From Mycobacterium sp. Root135 (lineage in GTDB: Bacteria > Actinomycetota > Actinomycetes > Mycobacteriales > Mycobacteriaceae): a stretch of DNA of 64,000 nt. The notes under the pieces are model-generated. The model worked only from the letters and a program-made list of their open reading frames with translations, ran no database searches and was not told the DNA's origin. Made by a program: the position numbers and the translations under genes. Location: assembly GCF_001426545.1 (NCBI RefSeq), contig NZ_LMEZ01000005.1, positions 63,137 to 127,136 of the forward strand, in the 5' to 3' direction. Positions 1 to 8,633 of this stretch are shown in pieces. Position 1 is the first letter of the stretch, and each line of letters opens with the position of its first letter.

Positions 1-1001
1 CTGTCACGGACGATCAATTCGGGGGGGAGCAGTGGGACGTTCGTGGTCGACCCGTCCAGGGTGGCGGTGACCAGGTCGATGGCTCTGCGACCGATCGCCT
101 GAAAGTCCTGGCGCACCGTGGTCAGCGACGGATTGAGATACCCGGCTTCCGGGATGTCGTCGAACCCGACGACGCTGACGTCCCGTGGCACCACGAGGCC
201 CGCCTCGGCGAAGGCGTGCAACACCCCGATGGCCATCTGGTCGTTCGCGACGAAGACCGCGGACGTCTCACCGCGCCGGGCCATTTCGCGTCCAATCTCA
301 TAGCCGCGCGCGGGGGTCCAGTCCCCCTCCCACGGCTCTCGAACCTGGAGTCCGGCACCGCGCATGGCCTCTTCGTAGCCCGCGCGGCGGCCCTTCGCCT
401 CGGTGTAGCTCAGCGGGCCGAGGACGTGGTCGATCTCTCGATGGCCAAGATCGATCAGGTGTTGGGTGGCCTGGCGGGCGCCGTCGATCTGGTCGACGCC
501 CACGCTGAGACCCCGCCCGGAGAGGTCGCCCTCCACCACGATCAGCGGGAGGCCCGGGTCGGCGGAGTGCACCACCGCCAGCGCTTCCTCCTGCGCGGCG
601 ATCATCACGATCGCCTCGACCGCTTGGCGCGCAAGGTAATCCAGCGCTCCGGCCAGTTCCTCGACGGTCACCTCGGACAACGGCACCAGGCTGGAGAAGT
701 AGCCGGCGCCGCGCGCGGCCTCCTGCACGGATCGCTGGATGCTGGACGGACCGTAGAGCGCACTGTTCGTGCCGACGATGCCGATGATCCCGGAACGGCG
801 GGTCACCAGCGCACGCGCAGCGGTGTTCGGTCGGTAGCCGAGTTCGTCGATCGCCTGCTGGACACGTGCCTTGGTTGTCGGCCGAATGCTGGCCGAACCG
901 TTGATCACTCGAGAGACGGTCTGATGGCTGACGCCGGCCAGCCGTGCCACGTCGGCCATCACCGGTTTCGGTGCCGCGGGCTGCAAGTGCTGACTGCTCA
1001 T
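1..1001 (-). CDS. LacI-family transcriptional repressor (3' end cut by window edge)
   Basis: The first 60 residues form a LacI helix-turn-helix and hinge: VMADVARLAGVSHQTVSRVI, then a hinge ending in ELGYRP. The reading frame stays open to the window edge, and the last visible residues (ELIVRDS) are typical of the extreme C-terminus of this family, so only a few codons are missing. The ATG at 1001 overlaps the stop of the upstream permease gene (ATGA), so it is the last gene of the leftward sugar-transport operon and probably translationally coupled. The sugar-binding domain of such proteins senses the transported sugar. I infer that it binds the three operators at 5811-5926, closing an autoregulatory loop over both transport operons. 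Confidence 0.93.
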   Translation of the reverse strand, partial: MSSQHLQPAAPKPVMADVARLAGVSHQTVSRVINGSASIRPTTKARVQQAIDELGYRPNTAARALVTRRSGIIGIVGTNSALYGPSSIQRSVQEAARGAGYFSSLVPLSEVTVEELAGALDYLARQAVEAIVMIAAQEEALAVVHSADPGLPLIVVEGDLSGRGLSVGVDQIDGARQATQHLIDLGHREIDHVLGPLSYTEAKGRRAGYEEAMRGAGLQVREPWEGDWTPARGYEIGREMARRGETSAVFVANDQMAIGVLHAFAEAGLVVPRDVSVVGFDDIPEAGYLNPSLTTVRQDFQAIGRRAIDLVTATLDGSTTNVPLLPPELIVRD

Positions 1002-1999
1002 CCGGGCTTCCTCACCAATAGTCGCTGAACCAGGACGAACATCAGCAGGAGCACGCCGGTCATGATCCTGGTCCAGTACGAGTCGAGGTTCGCCGCCGTG
1101 ACGAAGGTCTGGATCGTGCCGAGCACCAGCACGCCGATCAACGAGCCGAGGACGAAGCCCACCCCGCCGGACAGCAGCACTCCGCCGATCACCGCGGCGG
1201 CGATCGCGTCGAGTTCGAGCCCGATGCCGTTGAGGCTGTAGCCCGACAACTTCTGGACGCCGAGCAGCAGACCCGCGAAGGCGGCACACAGGCCGCTGAT
1301 CGCGTATACCGACACCCGAGCCCGTGATGCGTTGAGCCCCATGAGTTGTGCGGACTGCCGATTGCCGCCCACCGCGTACACCGTGCGGCCGAATCGGGTC
1401 TGATGCAGCACGTACACCGCGATCACGACGACGACGAGCGCCGCCACCACCGTCCACCGGATGAACTTGTCCTCGTAGAGGTAGACGTAGTTCAGGCCGA
1501 ACTGGCGCAGGGTCTGGTCCTTGATGGGAAGGGTGTCGACGCTGATTATGTAGCAGAGCCCGCGGGCCAGGAACATCCCGGCGAGGGTGGCGATGAACGG
1601 TTGGACGTCGAAGTACTCGATGACCAGGCCCATCATCACACCGAGCAGGGGACCCACCACCAGCACCGCGCCCACGGCCAGCGGCATCGGCCACCCGGCC
1701 TTGAGGGCGGTGGCCAGGATCACCGTGGACAGCGCGACGACCGACCCGACGGACAGGTCGATGCCGCCGGTGAGGATGACGAAGGTCATGCCTACCGCGA
1801 GCACGATCAGATAGGCGTTGTCCACCAACAGGTTCAGGAAGACCTGGGTGGGGCTGGCGAAGTCGTAGCGCGCCACGACTGCGGTGAACATGACGATGAA
1901 CAGCACCAGTGACCCGATGGGCGAGAGGTAGCGCCCCGTGATCCGACGCATCACCTCTGAGGTGTCGACGCGTGGCCGACCGACGGTCTGAACGCTCAT
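998..1999 (-). CDS. yjfF: Sugar ABC transporter permease, YjfF type
   Basis: This is a 333-aa membrane protein of the RbsC/BPD_transp_2 family with the signature GGIDLSVGSV near residue 80 and about nine hydrophobic segments. It would pair with the permease encoded immediately upstream to form the channel of a galactofuranose-type importer; the gene order binding protein, ATPase, permease, permease matches E. coli ytfQ-ytfR-ytfT-yjfF. The ATG at 1999 lies 7 bp after the stop of the first permease gene, and its own stop overlaps the LacI start. Substrate assignment rests on operon order and on the binding protein, not on this subunit. Confidence 0.9.
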   Translation of the reverse strand: MSVQTVGRPRVDTSEVMRRITGRYLSPIGSLVLFIVMFTAVVARYDFASPTQVFLNLLVDNAYLIVLAVGMTFVILTGGIDLSVGSVVALSTVILATALKAGWPMPLAVGAVLVVGPLLGVMMGLVIEYFDVQPFIATLAGMFLARGLCYIISVDTLPIKDQTLRQFGLNYVYLYEDKFIRWTVVAALVVVVIAVYVLHQTRFGRTVYAVGGNRQSAQLMGLNASRARVSVYAISGLCAAFAGLLLGVQKLSGYSLNGIGLELDAIAAAVIGGVLLSGGVGFVLGSLIGVLVLGTIQTFVTAANLDSYWTRIMTGVLLLMFVLVQRLLVRKPG

Positions 2000-2006
2000 G
2001 ACTCCC

Positions 2007-3095
2007 TCACTTGGCTGCCATCGTCGGCGGCGCCGGAACCGATACCTGCTGTCCGGCGATCTCTTCGGTCTCGGCGTGACCGGTTGGTGCGGCTGGCCGC
2101 TTGCGACGTCGCGAGACCAGGGCCCGGAACTTCGGCGCCTGCAGCAGGCACACCGCGATCACCACGAGCGCCTTGAACACCAGCGTGGTCTCCGGAGTGA
2201 TGCCCGCGGTGTACACCGTGGTGGTCAGCGTTTGGATGATGAGCGCGCCGAGGATGGTGCCGGTGAGGCTGAAACGTCCACCCAGCAGGGAGGTTCCGCC
2301 GATCACCACCGCGAGGATCGCGTCCATCTCGATCCAGAGCCCGGCGTTGTTGGCGTCGGCGGCCGAGATGTTGGAGGCGATCATGAGGCCGGCGATTCCG
2401 GCGCAGAGCGCACAGAACACGTAGACGGCGAACACGATCGTGCGGTACCGCACGCCGGCGAGTCGGCTGGCCTCGGGGTTGATGCCAACCGACTCGAGCA
2501 GCATGCCCAGGGCGGTGCGTCGCGTCAGCAGTCCCACCAGCGCGAACACCGACAGGCTCACCAGGATCGCCACCGGCAGGCCGAACACGAATCCGGAGCC
2601 AAGGATCTTGAACGGTGCGCTGGTGATCGTCACGATCTGGCCGTCGGTGATCAGCAGCGCGAGGCCGCGGCCCGCCGTCATCAGGACCAGCGTCGCGATG
2701 ATGGGTTGGACGCCGAACACCGATACCAACAACCCATTCCACAAACCGAGGCCCACGGCGACGCCGAGGGCGATCCCCATGGCCGTGATCACCGTGCCAG
2801 CGCCGGCCGGATCGTCGGAGGCGGCGATGTGCGCACACGCGAGCGCGCCGCTGACGGCGACCACGGCGCCGACCGAAAGGTCGATGCCACGCGAGGCGAT
2901 GACCAGCGTCATGCCGAGCGCGACCAGCATGGTGGGTGCGCCGTTGCGCAGGATGTCGATGGTGCTGCCGAACAGGTGGCCGTCCTGGACGCGGATGCTG
3001 AGGAAGGTCGGCGTCACGATGACGTTGACGATCAACAGCGCGACGAGCGCCAGTACCGGCCAGATGAGTGGAGATGCGCTGAGCTTCTTCGTCAT
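2007..3095 (-). CDS. ytfT: Sugar ABC transporter permease, YtfT type
   Basis: This is a 362-aa inner-membrane permease of the ribose/galactofuranose family, beginning MTKKLSASPLIW and carrying the family signature SRGIDLSVGAVVAVSG near residue 70. The frame is open further upstream, but the extra residues are arginine-rich antisense-type sequence. The ATG at 3095 overlaps the ATPase stop in ATGA, which fixes the start. The cytoplasmic C-terminal tail is long and charged (SRRRKRPAAP). It works with the YjfF-type subunit and the two-domain ATPase. Confidence 0.9.
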   Translation of the reverse strand: MTKKLSASPLIWPVLALVALLIVNVIVTPTFLSIRVQDGHLFGSTIDILRNGAPTMLVALGMTLVIASRGIDLSVGAVVAVSGALACAHIAASDDPAGAGTVITAMGIALGVAVGLGLWNGLLVSVFGVQPIIATLVLMTAGRGLALLITDGQIVTITSAPFKILGSGFVFGLPVAILVSLSVFALVGLLTRRTALGMLLESVGINPEASRLAGVRYRTIVFAVYVFCALCAGIAGLMIASNISAADANNAGLWIEMDAILAVVIGGTSLLGGRFSLTGTILGALIIQTLTTTVYTAGITPETTLVFKALVVIAVCLLQAPKFRALVSRRRKRPAAPTGHAETEEIAGQQVSVPAPPTMAAK

Positions 3096-4624
3096 TCGCT
3101 TCCTCCCGCCGCGATGAGCGCGGTCAGTTCGCGGACCGAGCGGTCCGAGCCGACCTGCGCGACGCACTTGCCGTCTCGGAGGACGGCGATCCGGTCGCTG
3201 ATTCTGGCGACTTCGTCGAGTTCGGCGGAGATGAAGACCACACCCATGCCGTCCTTGGCGAGGTCGGTGACGAGCTTCTGGATCTGGGCCTTGGCGCCGA
3301 CGTCGATGCCGCGGGTGGGCTCGTCGAGGATGAACAGCTGCGGTTCGGTGATGAGCCACCGCGCCAGCAGTACCTTCTGTTGGTTTCCGCCGCTGAGGTT
3401 CTTGACCGGTGTGCCTGGGTTACGCGGCCGGATGTCGAGCGCTTCCATGTAGCGGTCGACGAGGTCGTCCTTCACCTTCTTCGACAGCGGTCGGGCGAAG
3501 CCGCGGCGCGCTTGCAGTGCCAGCACCAGGTTTTCGCGCACGCTGAGGTCGCCGATGATGCCCTCGCCCTTGCGATCCTCCGATGAGAAGGCCAGTCCCT
3601 TGGCGATGGCGGCGCGCGGCGTGCGCATCGCGTCGGAGGATCCGTTGACCGAGATGCTTCCGCTGCTGGCGCGGTCGGCGCCGAACAGCAAGCGCGCCAA
3701 CTCCGTTCGCCCTGATCCGAGCAGGCCGGCCAGGCCGACCACTTCACCGCGATGCACGTCGAGGTCCACGGGCTGCAGCTTGGGCTTGCGGCCAAGTCCG
3801 CGCGCGCTCAGCACCGGCTCACCGGTGGACGGGGTCGTAGAAGCGGCGGCGTCACCGATCTCCTCGAGCACGTCGAGCTCGTGTCCGAGCATCGCCGCGA
3901 CGAGTTGGACCCTGTCCAGCTCGGCGGTTGGGTACTCGCCGACCAGACGGCCGTTGCGCAACACCGTCATTCGGTCGGAGATCGCGTACACCTGGTCGAG
4001 GAAGTGCGAGACGAACAGAATCGCGGTGCCACCGTCGCGCAGCCTGCGCATCACGCGGAACAGTTCGGCGACCTCGTCGGCGTCGAGGCTCGAGGTCGGT
4101 TCGTCGAGGATGAGCACTCGAGCGGAGACCGCGGTGGCCCGCGCGATGGCGACGAGCTGCTGGATGGCGATGGGATGCGCGCCGAGGGTGGAGCCCGGGT
4201 CGATGGTCAGGTCCAGTTGGCCGAGGAGTTCCGCGGCGCGGCGCCTCATCGCGCGGTAGTCGATGCGGCCGAAGCGACGGGGCTCGCGTCCCAGCAGAAT
4301 ATTCTCTGCGACAGAGAGATTGGTGCAGAGGTTGACCTCTTGGTACACGGTGCTGATGCCGGCGTCCTGCGCCTGCCTCGGGCCGGAGAACCGCTGTTCG
4401 ACGCCCTCGACGGTGATGCTTCCCGCGTCGGGATCGTAGACGCCGGTCAGCACCTTGATCAGCGTCGACTTGCCTGCTCCGTTCTCTCCCATCAGTGCGT
4501 GGATCTCGCCGGGAAGCAGGCGGAAGTCGACGGCGTCGAGTGCCTTGACACCCGGGAAGTCGATGGTGACGCCCTGCATGCGGACCACCGGGGCGGCGGT
4601 AGGCCCGGGGTGGGGTGTGGTCAT
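3092..4624 (-). CDS. ytfR: Sugar ABC transporter ATP-binding protein, YtfR type (two NBDs)
   Basis: The 510-aa protein carries two tandem ABC nucleotide-binding domains. The N-terminal half has a perfect Walker A (GENGAGKST, about residue 46) and Walker B ([10 protein letters not shown]). The C-terminal half has a degenerate Walker A (GLLGSGRTE), a good ABC signature (LSGGNQQK) and Walker B ([12 protein letters not shown]). One catalytically weak and one strong site is usual for RbsA/MglA/YtfR proteins, which power the transporter as a single fused chain. The gene follows the binding-protein gene after a 92-bp gap containing a strong stem-loop, and it overlaps the next permease gene by 4 nt. 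Confidence 0.93.
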   Translation of the reverse strand: MTTPHPGPTAAPVVRMQGVTIDFPGVKALDAVDFRLLPGEIHALMGENGAGKSTLIKVLTGVYDPDAGSITVEGVEQRFSGPRQAQDAGISTVYQEVNLCTNLSVAENILLGREPRRFGRIDYRAMRRRAAELLGQLDLTIDPGSTLGAHPIAIQQLVAIARATAVSARVLILDEPTSSLDADEVAELFRVMRRLRDGGTAILFVSHFLDQVYAISDRMTVLRNGRLVGEYPTAELDRVQLVAAMLGHELDVLEEIGDAAASTTPSTGEPVLSARGLGRKPKLQPVDLDVHRGEVVGLAGLLGSGRTELARLLFGADRASSGSISVNGSSDAMRTPRAAIAKGLAFSSEDRKGEGIIGDLSVRENLVLALQARRGFARPLSKKVKDDLVDRYMEALDIRPRNPGTPVKNLSGGNQQKVLLARWLITEPQLFILDEPTRGIDVGAKAQIQKLVTDLAKDGMGVVFISAELDEVARISDRIAVLRDGKCVAQVGSDRSVRELTALIAAGGSE

Positions 4625-4647
4625 CGGGAATCCTTACCGGTGGTAGC

Positions 4648-4694
4648 CGACGCCGCTCGGAGCGTTGGGGGGGTCCTGCATCCGAGCGGCGTCG
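4648..4694 (-). promoter_or_regulatory. Intercistronic stem-loop between binding-protein and ATPase genes
   Basis: A perfect 14-bp inverted repeat (CGACGCCGCTCGGA at 4648-4661, complement at 4681-4694) is separated by 19 nt. It is the main feature of the 92-bp gap. No T-run follows, so I read it as an mRNA stabiliser or partial terminator that would let the lipoprotein be made in excess over the membrane and ATPase subunits, as is common in binding-protein operons. Confidence 0.7.
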
Positions 4695-4716
4695 ACGGTC
4701 TTTTCGGTGGTGCGGG

Positions 4717-5703
4717 CTAGTACTTGCGGTCGGGCAGGGCGGCCTTGGCCTGCTGCTGGTCGAAGGTCTGGTCCGGGGTCACGATGCGGGCGGGCACCGT
4801 CTCGCCTGCGACGACCTTCTTCGCGATGTCCATCAGTTGCGGCCCGAGCAACGGGTTGCACTCGACCAGGAAGTTGAACTTTCCGTCGGCGGTCGCCTGC
4901 ATGCCGTCGTGCGTGGCGTCGATCGCGACGATCTTGATGTCCTGGCCGGGCTTCTTGCCGGCAGCCTCGATCGCTTCGACGGCGCCGAGGGCCATGTCGT
5001 CGTTCTGCGCGAACACCATGTCGATCTTCGGGTTGGCCTTGAGGAAGGCCTCCATGACCTGCTTGCCACCGGAGCGGGTGAAGTCACCGGACTGCGAGGC
5101 GATCACCTTGAGGTTCGGGTTGGCCTTGATGGCGTCGGCGAACCCGGTGCTGCGCTCGAGGGCGGGGTCCGACCCGGTCGTCCCCTCGAGCTGGACGATG
5201 TTCACCGGACCTGGTGCCGACGCGTACTCCTTGGCCGTCCACTCTCCTGCCCACTTGCCCTCTTGGACGAAGTCGGCGCCGAGGAAGGTCTTGTAGAAGT
5301 CCTTTTCCTGGGTGTCGACCGCGCGGTCGGTGAGGATGACGGGGATGCCGGCGTTCTTGGCTTCCAGGAGGACGGCGTCCCAGCCGGTGCGCACCACCGG
5401 GCTGAAGGCGATGACGCTGACGCGCTGCTGGACGAAGGATCGGATCGCCGAGATCTGGTTTTCCTGCTCGCCGTTGGCGTCGGAGAACTTCAGGTTGACG
5501 TCGGCGGCCTTGGCGGCGTCCTGGATGGACGTCGTGTTCGCCGTGCGCCAGCCGCTTTCCGCGCCGACCTGGGAGAAGCCCATGGTGATCTGGCCTCCCC
5601 CGCCGCCTTCGCCGGAGCCACTCGATGGCGCCGGTCCGCTGCCGCACGCTGCGAGAACGCCGGCCGTCGCGATGCCAAGCATCGCGGTGAGGACTCTCTT
5701 CAC
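4717..5703 (-). CDS. ytfQ: Galactofuranose-type sugar-binding lipoprotein (YtfQ-like)
   Basis: This is a 328-aa secreted lipoprotein: signal MKRVLTAMLGIATAGVLAAC with a lipobox (LAAC, Cys20), a Ser/Gly-rich linker, then a periplasmic-binding-protein fold of the LacI/RbsB type. Stretches such as GFSQVGAESGWR, ENQISAIRSFV and PVVRTGWDAVL closely follow E. coli YtfQ, which binds galactofuranose. It is the first gene of the leftward operon. The start is the only ATG giving a correct signal peptide. Substrate identity is inferred from family resemblance; other pentoses or hexoses cannot be excluded. Confidence 0.9.
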   Translation of the reverse strand: MKRVLTAMLGIATAGVLAACGSGPAPSSGSGEGGGGGQITMGFSQVGAESGWRTANTTSIQDAAKAADVNLKFSDANGEQENQISAIRSFVQQRVSVIAFSPVVRTGWDAVLLEAKNAGIPVILTDRAVDTQEKDFYKTFLGADFVQEGKWAGEWTAKEYASAPGPVNIVQLEGTTGSDPALERSTGFADAIKANPNLKVIASQSGDFTRSGGKQVMEAFLKANPKIDMVFAQNDDMALGAVEAIEAAGKKPGQDIKIVAIDATHDGMQATADGKFNFLVECNPLLGPQLMDIAKKVVAGETVPARIVTPDQTFDQQQAKAALPDRKY

Positions 5704-5810
5704 AACAACTCCTTTGGTGTTTTCGGATTGCCGAGCTCGGCGCGTTGCCGGCGTGTGTCAAAGAGCCGCGGGACCGCGGGACGTGATGTGACCGGCGTTA
5801 CACCGTCAGG

Positions 5811-5826
5811 ATGTTAACGCTCACAT
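5811..5826. promoter_or_regulatory. LacI-type operator copy 1
   Basis: The 16-mer ATGTTAACGCTCACAT is a near-palindrome around the centre. It overlaps the -10 element of the predicted leftward promoter, which suits direct repression of the YtfQ operon. Confidence 0.75.
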
Positions 5827-5840
5827 TCGAAAACTGTCAA
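5811..5840 (-). promoter_or_regulatory. Leftward sigma-A-type promoter for the ytfQ operon
   Basis: On the minus strand TTGACA (5840-5835) is followed after 18 bp by TAACAT (5816-5811). It lies about 110 bp ahead of the ytfQ ATG. The -10 element is embedded in operator copy 1, and operator copy 2 sits just upstream of the -35. Confidence 0.6.
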
Positions 5841-5844
5841 CAAT

Positions 5845-5860
5845 TTGTTAGCGCTCACAT
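5845..5860. promoter_or_regulatory. LacI-type operator copy 2
   Basis: The 16-mer TTGTTAGCGCTCACAT differs from copy 3 at one base. It lies between the two divergent promoters, 34 bp from copy 1 and 66 bp from copy 3 (start to start), a layout that would allow looping by a tetrameric or dimeric repressor. Confidence 0.75.
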
Positions 5861-5876
5861 TCGAGGGTCGACGGGC

Positions 5877-5906
5877 TTGACAAAGGCGTGAGCCGCATCA
5901 CAAGAT
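5877..5906 (+). promoter_or_regulatory. Rightward promoter for the chvE operon
   Basis: A consensus TTGACA (5877-5882) is followed after 18 bp by CAAGAT (5901-5906), about 80 bp ahead of the chvE start. Operator copy 3 (5911-5926) covers the expected transcription start. Confidence 0.55.
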
Positions 5907-5910
5907 CGGT

Positions 5911-5926
5911 ATGTTAGCGCTCACAT
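5911..5926. promoter_or_regulatory. LacI-type operator copy 3
   Basis: ATGTTAGCGCTCACAT is the best of the three copies, with the GCGC centre and GTTAG/CTCAC flanks expected for a LacI-family dimer. It overlaps the predicted start site of the rightward promoter. Confidence 0.75.
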
Positions 5927-5985
5927 GGGCGCCCGCCCCGGCCTGTGAGACCGCGGTGCGAACCCACTTCAGTCGGGAGGATTTC

Positions 5986-7095
5986 ATGCGCAAGGGCATT
6001 GTTCGGATCTTGGGGGCGTTCGCCTTCATATTGGCCGTCGTGGCCACGCTTTCGGGTTGTGGTCGGTCGACGACGACGGATCAGCCGGCGGCAAGCAACG
6101 GCGAACGATCGGGCACGGTCGGCATTGCGATGCCCACCAAGTCGTCCGAGCGGTGGGTCGCCGACGGCAACAACATGGCCGAGCAGTTCAAGAAGCTCGG
6201 CTACGACACCGACCTGCAGTACGGCGACGACGTCGTCCAAAACCAGGTCTCGCAGATCGAGAACATGATCACCAAGGGCGTCAAGGTGCTGGTGATCGCG
6301 CCCATCGACAGCTCGTCGCTGACCGACACCCTGCAGCGTGCCGCCGACGCCAAGATCCCGGTCGTCAGCTACGACCGCCTGATCCGCGGCACCGAGAACG
6401 TCAACTACTACGCCACCTTCGACAACTTCAAGGTCGGCGTCCTGCAGGCCACGTACATCACCGACAAGTTGGGCCTCAAAGACGGCAAGGGCCCCTTCAA
6501 CATCGAGCTGTTCGCCGGGTCCCCCGACGACAACAACGCGACGTTCTTCTTCAAGGGCGCGATGAGCGTGCTGCAGCCCTACATCGACAGCGGAAAGCTC
6601 GTCGTCAAGAGCGGCCAGACCTCCTTCGACCAGGTGGCCACGCTGCGCTGGGACGGCGGACTCGCGCAGTCGCGGATGGACAACCTGCTGAGCAAGGCCT
6701 ACACCAGTGGCCGGGTCGACGCCGTCCTCTCGCCGTACGACGGCATGTCGCTTGGCATCATCTCGGCACTGAAGAGCGCGGGCTACGGCACGCCGGCCAA
6801 CCCGCTGCCCATCGTCACCGGCCAGGACGCCGAGTTGGCGTCGGTCAAGTCGATCATCGCCGGTGAGCAGACCCAGACGGTCTTCAAGGACACCCGTGAA
6901 CTGGCGAAAGCCGCTGTGCAGATGGCTGATTCGCTGCTCACCGGCGGCAAGCCGGAGACCAACGACACCACCACGTACGACAACGGAGTGAAGGTCGTGC
7001 CCGCGTTCCTGCTGCAGCCCGTCAGCGTCGACAAGACCAACTACCAGAAGGTGCTGGTCGACTCCGGGTACTACACCGCCGGACAGCTGGCGTGA
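5986..7095 (+). CDS. chvE: Multiple-sugar-binding lipoprotein, ChvE type
   Basis: This is a 369-aa exported lipoprotein: signal [20 protein letters not shown] with lipobox LSGC (Cys25), then a sugar-binding-protein fold of the ChvE/XylF group ([21 protein letters not shown]-like [21 protein letters not shown]). ChvE homologues bind several monosaccharides, such as xylose, glucose, galactose and arabinose. The frame is open upstream, but the ATG at 5986 has a GGGAGG ribosome site at 5975-5980 and the only proper signal peptide. The stop overlaps the GTG start of the ATPase gene. Confidence 0.92.
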   Translation: MRKGIVRILGAFAFILAVVATLSGCGRSTTTDQPAASNGERSGTVGIAMPTKSSERWVADGNNMAEQFKKLGYDTDLQYGDDVVQNQVSQIENMITKGVKVLVIAPIDSSSLTDTLQRAADAKIPVVSYDRLIRGTENVNYYATFDNFKVGVLQATYITDKLGLKDGKGPFNIELFAGSPDDNNATFFFKGAMSVLQPYIDSGKLVVKSGQTSFDQVATLRWDGGLAQSRMDNLLSKAYTSGRVDAVLSPYDGMSLGIISALKSAGYGTPANPLPIVTGQDAELASVKSIIAGEQTQTVFKDTRELAKAAVQMADSLLTGGKPETNDTTTYDNGVKVVPAFLLQPVSVDKTNYQKVLVDSGYYTAGQLA

Positions 7096-8633
7096 CGATC
7101 GAAGACAACGCACCGCTGCTCGAAATGCGGGGTATCACCAAACGATTCGCAGGGGTCACGGCGCTCAGCGAGGTCAACCTCGCTGTGCGCCCTGGCGAAA
7201 TCCATGCGATCTGCGGTGAAAACGGCGCCGGAAAGTCGACGCTGATGAAGGTGCTGAGCGGGATCTACCCGCACGGCAGCTACGACGGCGAGATCGTCTT
7301 CGACGGCAAGCCGGGTGACTTCAAGGACATTCGGTCCAGCGAGCGGCGGGGCATCGGCATCATCCACCAGGAGCTTGCGCTGGTGCCGGTGCTCTCCATC
7401 GCGGAGAACATCTTCCTCGGCAACGAGCACGCCTCCGCAGGCGTGATCAGCTGGCACGAGACCATGACCGACGCCGCACGGTTGCTCGCCCGCGTGGGGC
7501 TCGCCGAGAGCCCTCGCACCCGGATCGCCGACATCGGCGTTGGCAAGCAGCAGCTGGTCGAGATCGCAAAGGCCTTGTCCAAGAAGGTGAAGCTGCTCAT
7601 CCTCGACGAGCCGACGGCCGCGCTGAACGACGAGGACAGCAGGCATCTGCTGGACCTCATCGTCGAGCTTCGCGACCAGGGGCTGACGTGCATCATCATC
7701 TCGCACAAGCTGGGCGAGGTGACGCGCGTCGCCGACAACATCACGATCCTGCGCGACGGCCACACCATCGAAACCCTCGCCGTGGACGACGACCTCACCG
7801 AGGAACACATCATCCGCGGCATGGTCGGTCGCGACATGACCGACCGTTTCCCCGAGCGGACGGATCACCCCATCGGCGACGTCACCTTCGCCATCGAGGA
7901 CTGGACCGTGTTCCACCCGCTCGACCAACAGCGCAAGGTCGTCGACGGGGTGTCCATCAACGTCCGTCGCGGCGAGGTCGTCGGACTGGCCGGGCTGATG
8001 GGCGCGGGCCGCACCGAACTCGCGATGAGCGTCTTCGGGCGCAGCTACGGCAAGAAGGCAGGCGGCAAGGTCTTCAAGGACGGCAAGGAAATTCGCACGC
8101 GGACGGTGCCCGAGGCCATCGCCCACCGGATCGCCTATGCCACCGAGGACCGCAAGCACTATGGGCTCAACCTGATGGACGACATCGCGCGCAGCGTGAC
8201 GCTGGCCTCGCTGGCCAAGGTCAGCCGCGCGTCGGTCATCAACGAGCACGAAGAGACGGTGGTCGCCGAGCGGTTCCGCAAGGACATGCACATCAAGGCC
8301 CCGTCGGTGCGCGCGACGACGGGCAACCTGTCCGGCGGCAATCAGCAGAAGGTGGTGCTGAGCAAGTGGATCTACGCCGACCCAGACGTCCTGATCCTCG
8401 ACGAGCCGACCCGCGGCATCGACGTCGGCGCCAAGTACGAGATCTACACGATCATCAACTCCCTTGCCGCCCAAGGTAAGGCGGTCATCGTGATCTCCTC
8501 CGAACTACCAGAACTGATCGGTCTCTGCGACCGCATCTACACCCTCAACGAGGGCCGGCTGACCGGTGAGGTCGCCCGCGCGGATGCCAAGCAGGAGACC
8601 TTGATGCGCTACATGATGAAGGGACGCAGCTAG
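7092..8633 (+). CDS. gguA: Multiple-monosaccharide ABC transporter ATPase, GguA type
   Basis: The 513-aa protein has two ABC domains. The first has Walker [10 protein letters not shown] (about residue 40) and Walker [11 protein letters not shown]. The second has the degenerate GLMGAGRTE loop, signature [10 protein letters not shown] and Walker [13 protein letters not shown]. The sequence follows GguA/MmsA closely, including HGSYDGEI after the first NBD's Walker A region. The GTG start lies in a GTGA overlap with chvE, implying coupled translation. It powers import through GguB, the next gene. Confidence 0.93.
   Translation: MTIEDNAPLLEMRGITKRFAGVTALSEVNLAVRPGEIHAICGENGAGKSTLMKVLSGIYPHGSYDGEIVFDGKPGDFKDIRSSERRGIGIIHQELALVPVLSIAENIFLGNEHASAGVISWHETMTDAARLLARVGLAESPRTRIADIGVGKQQLVEIAKALSKKVKLLILDEPTAALNDEDSRHLLDLIVELRDQGLTCIIISHKLGEVTRVADNITILRDGHTIETLAVDDDLTEEHIIRGMVGRDMTDRFPERTDHPIGDVTFAIEDWTVFHPLDQQRKVVDGVSINVRRGEVVGLAGLMGAGRTELAMSVFGRSYGKKAGGKVFKDGKEIRTRTVPEAIAHRIAYATEDRKHYGLNLMDDIARSVTLASLAKVSRASVINEHEETVVAERFRKDMHIKAPSVRATTGNLSGGNQQKVVLSKWIYADPDVLILDEPTRGIDVGAKYEIYTIINSLAAQGKAVIVISSELPELIGLCDRIYTLNEGRLTGEVARADAKQETLMRYMMKGRS

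Noticed and set aside
216..1028. Long plus-strand open frame opposite the LacI gene
   Set aside because: It is the antisense of a clear LacI helix-turn-helix gene and has no recognisable domain.
3096..3359. N-terminal extension of the YtfT-type permease
   Set aside because: The extra residues are arginine-rich sequence overlapping the ATPase gene; the ATGA overlap fixes the start at 3095.
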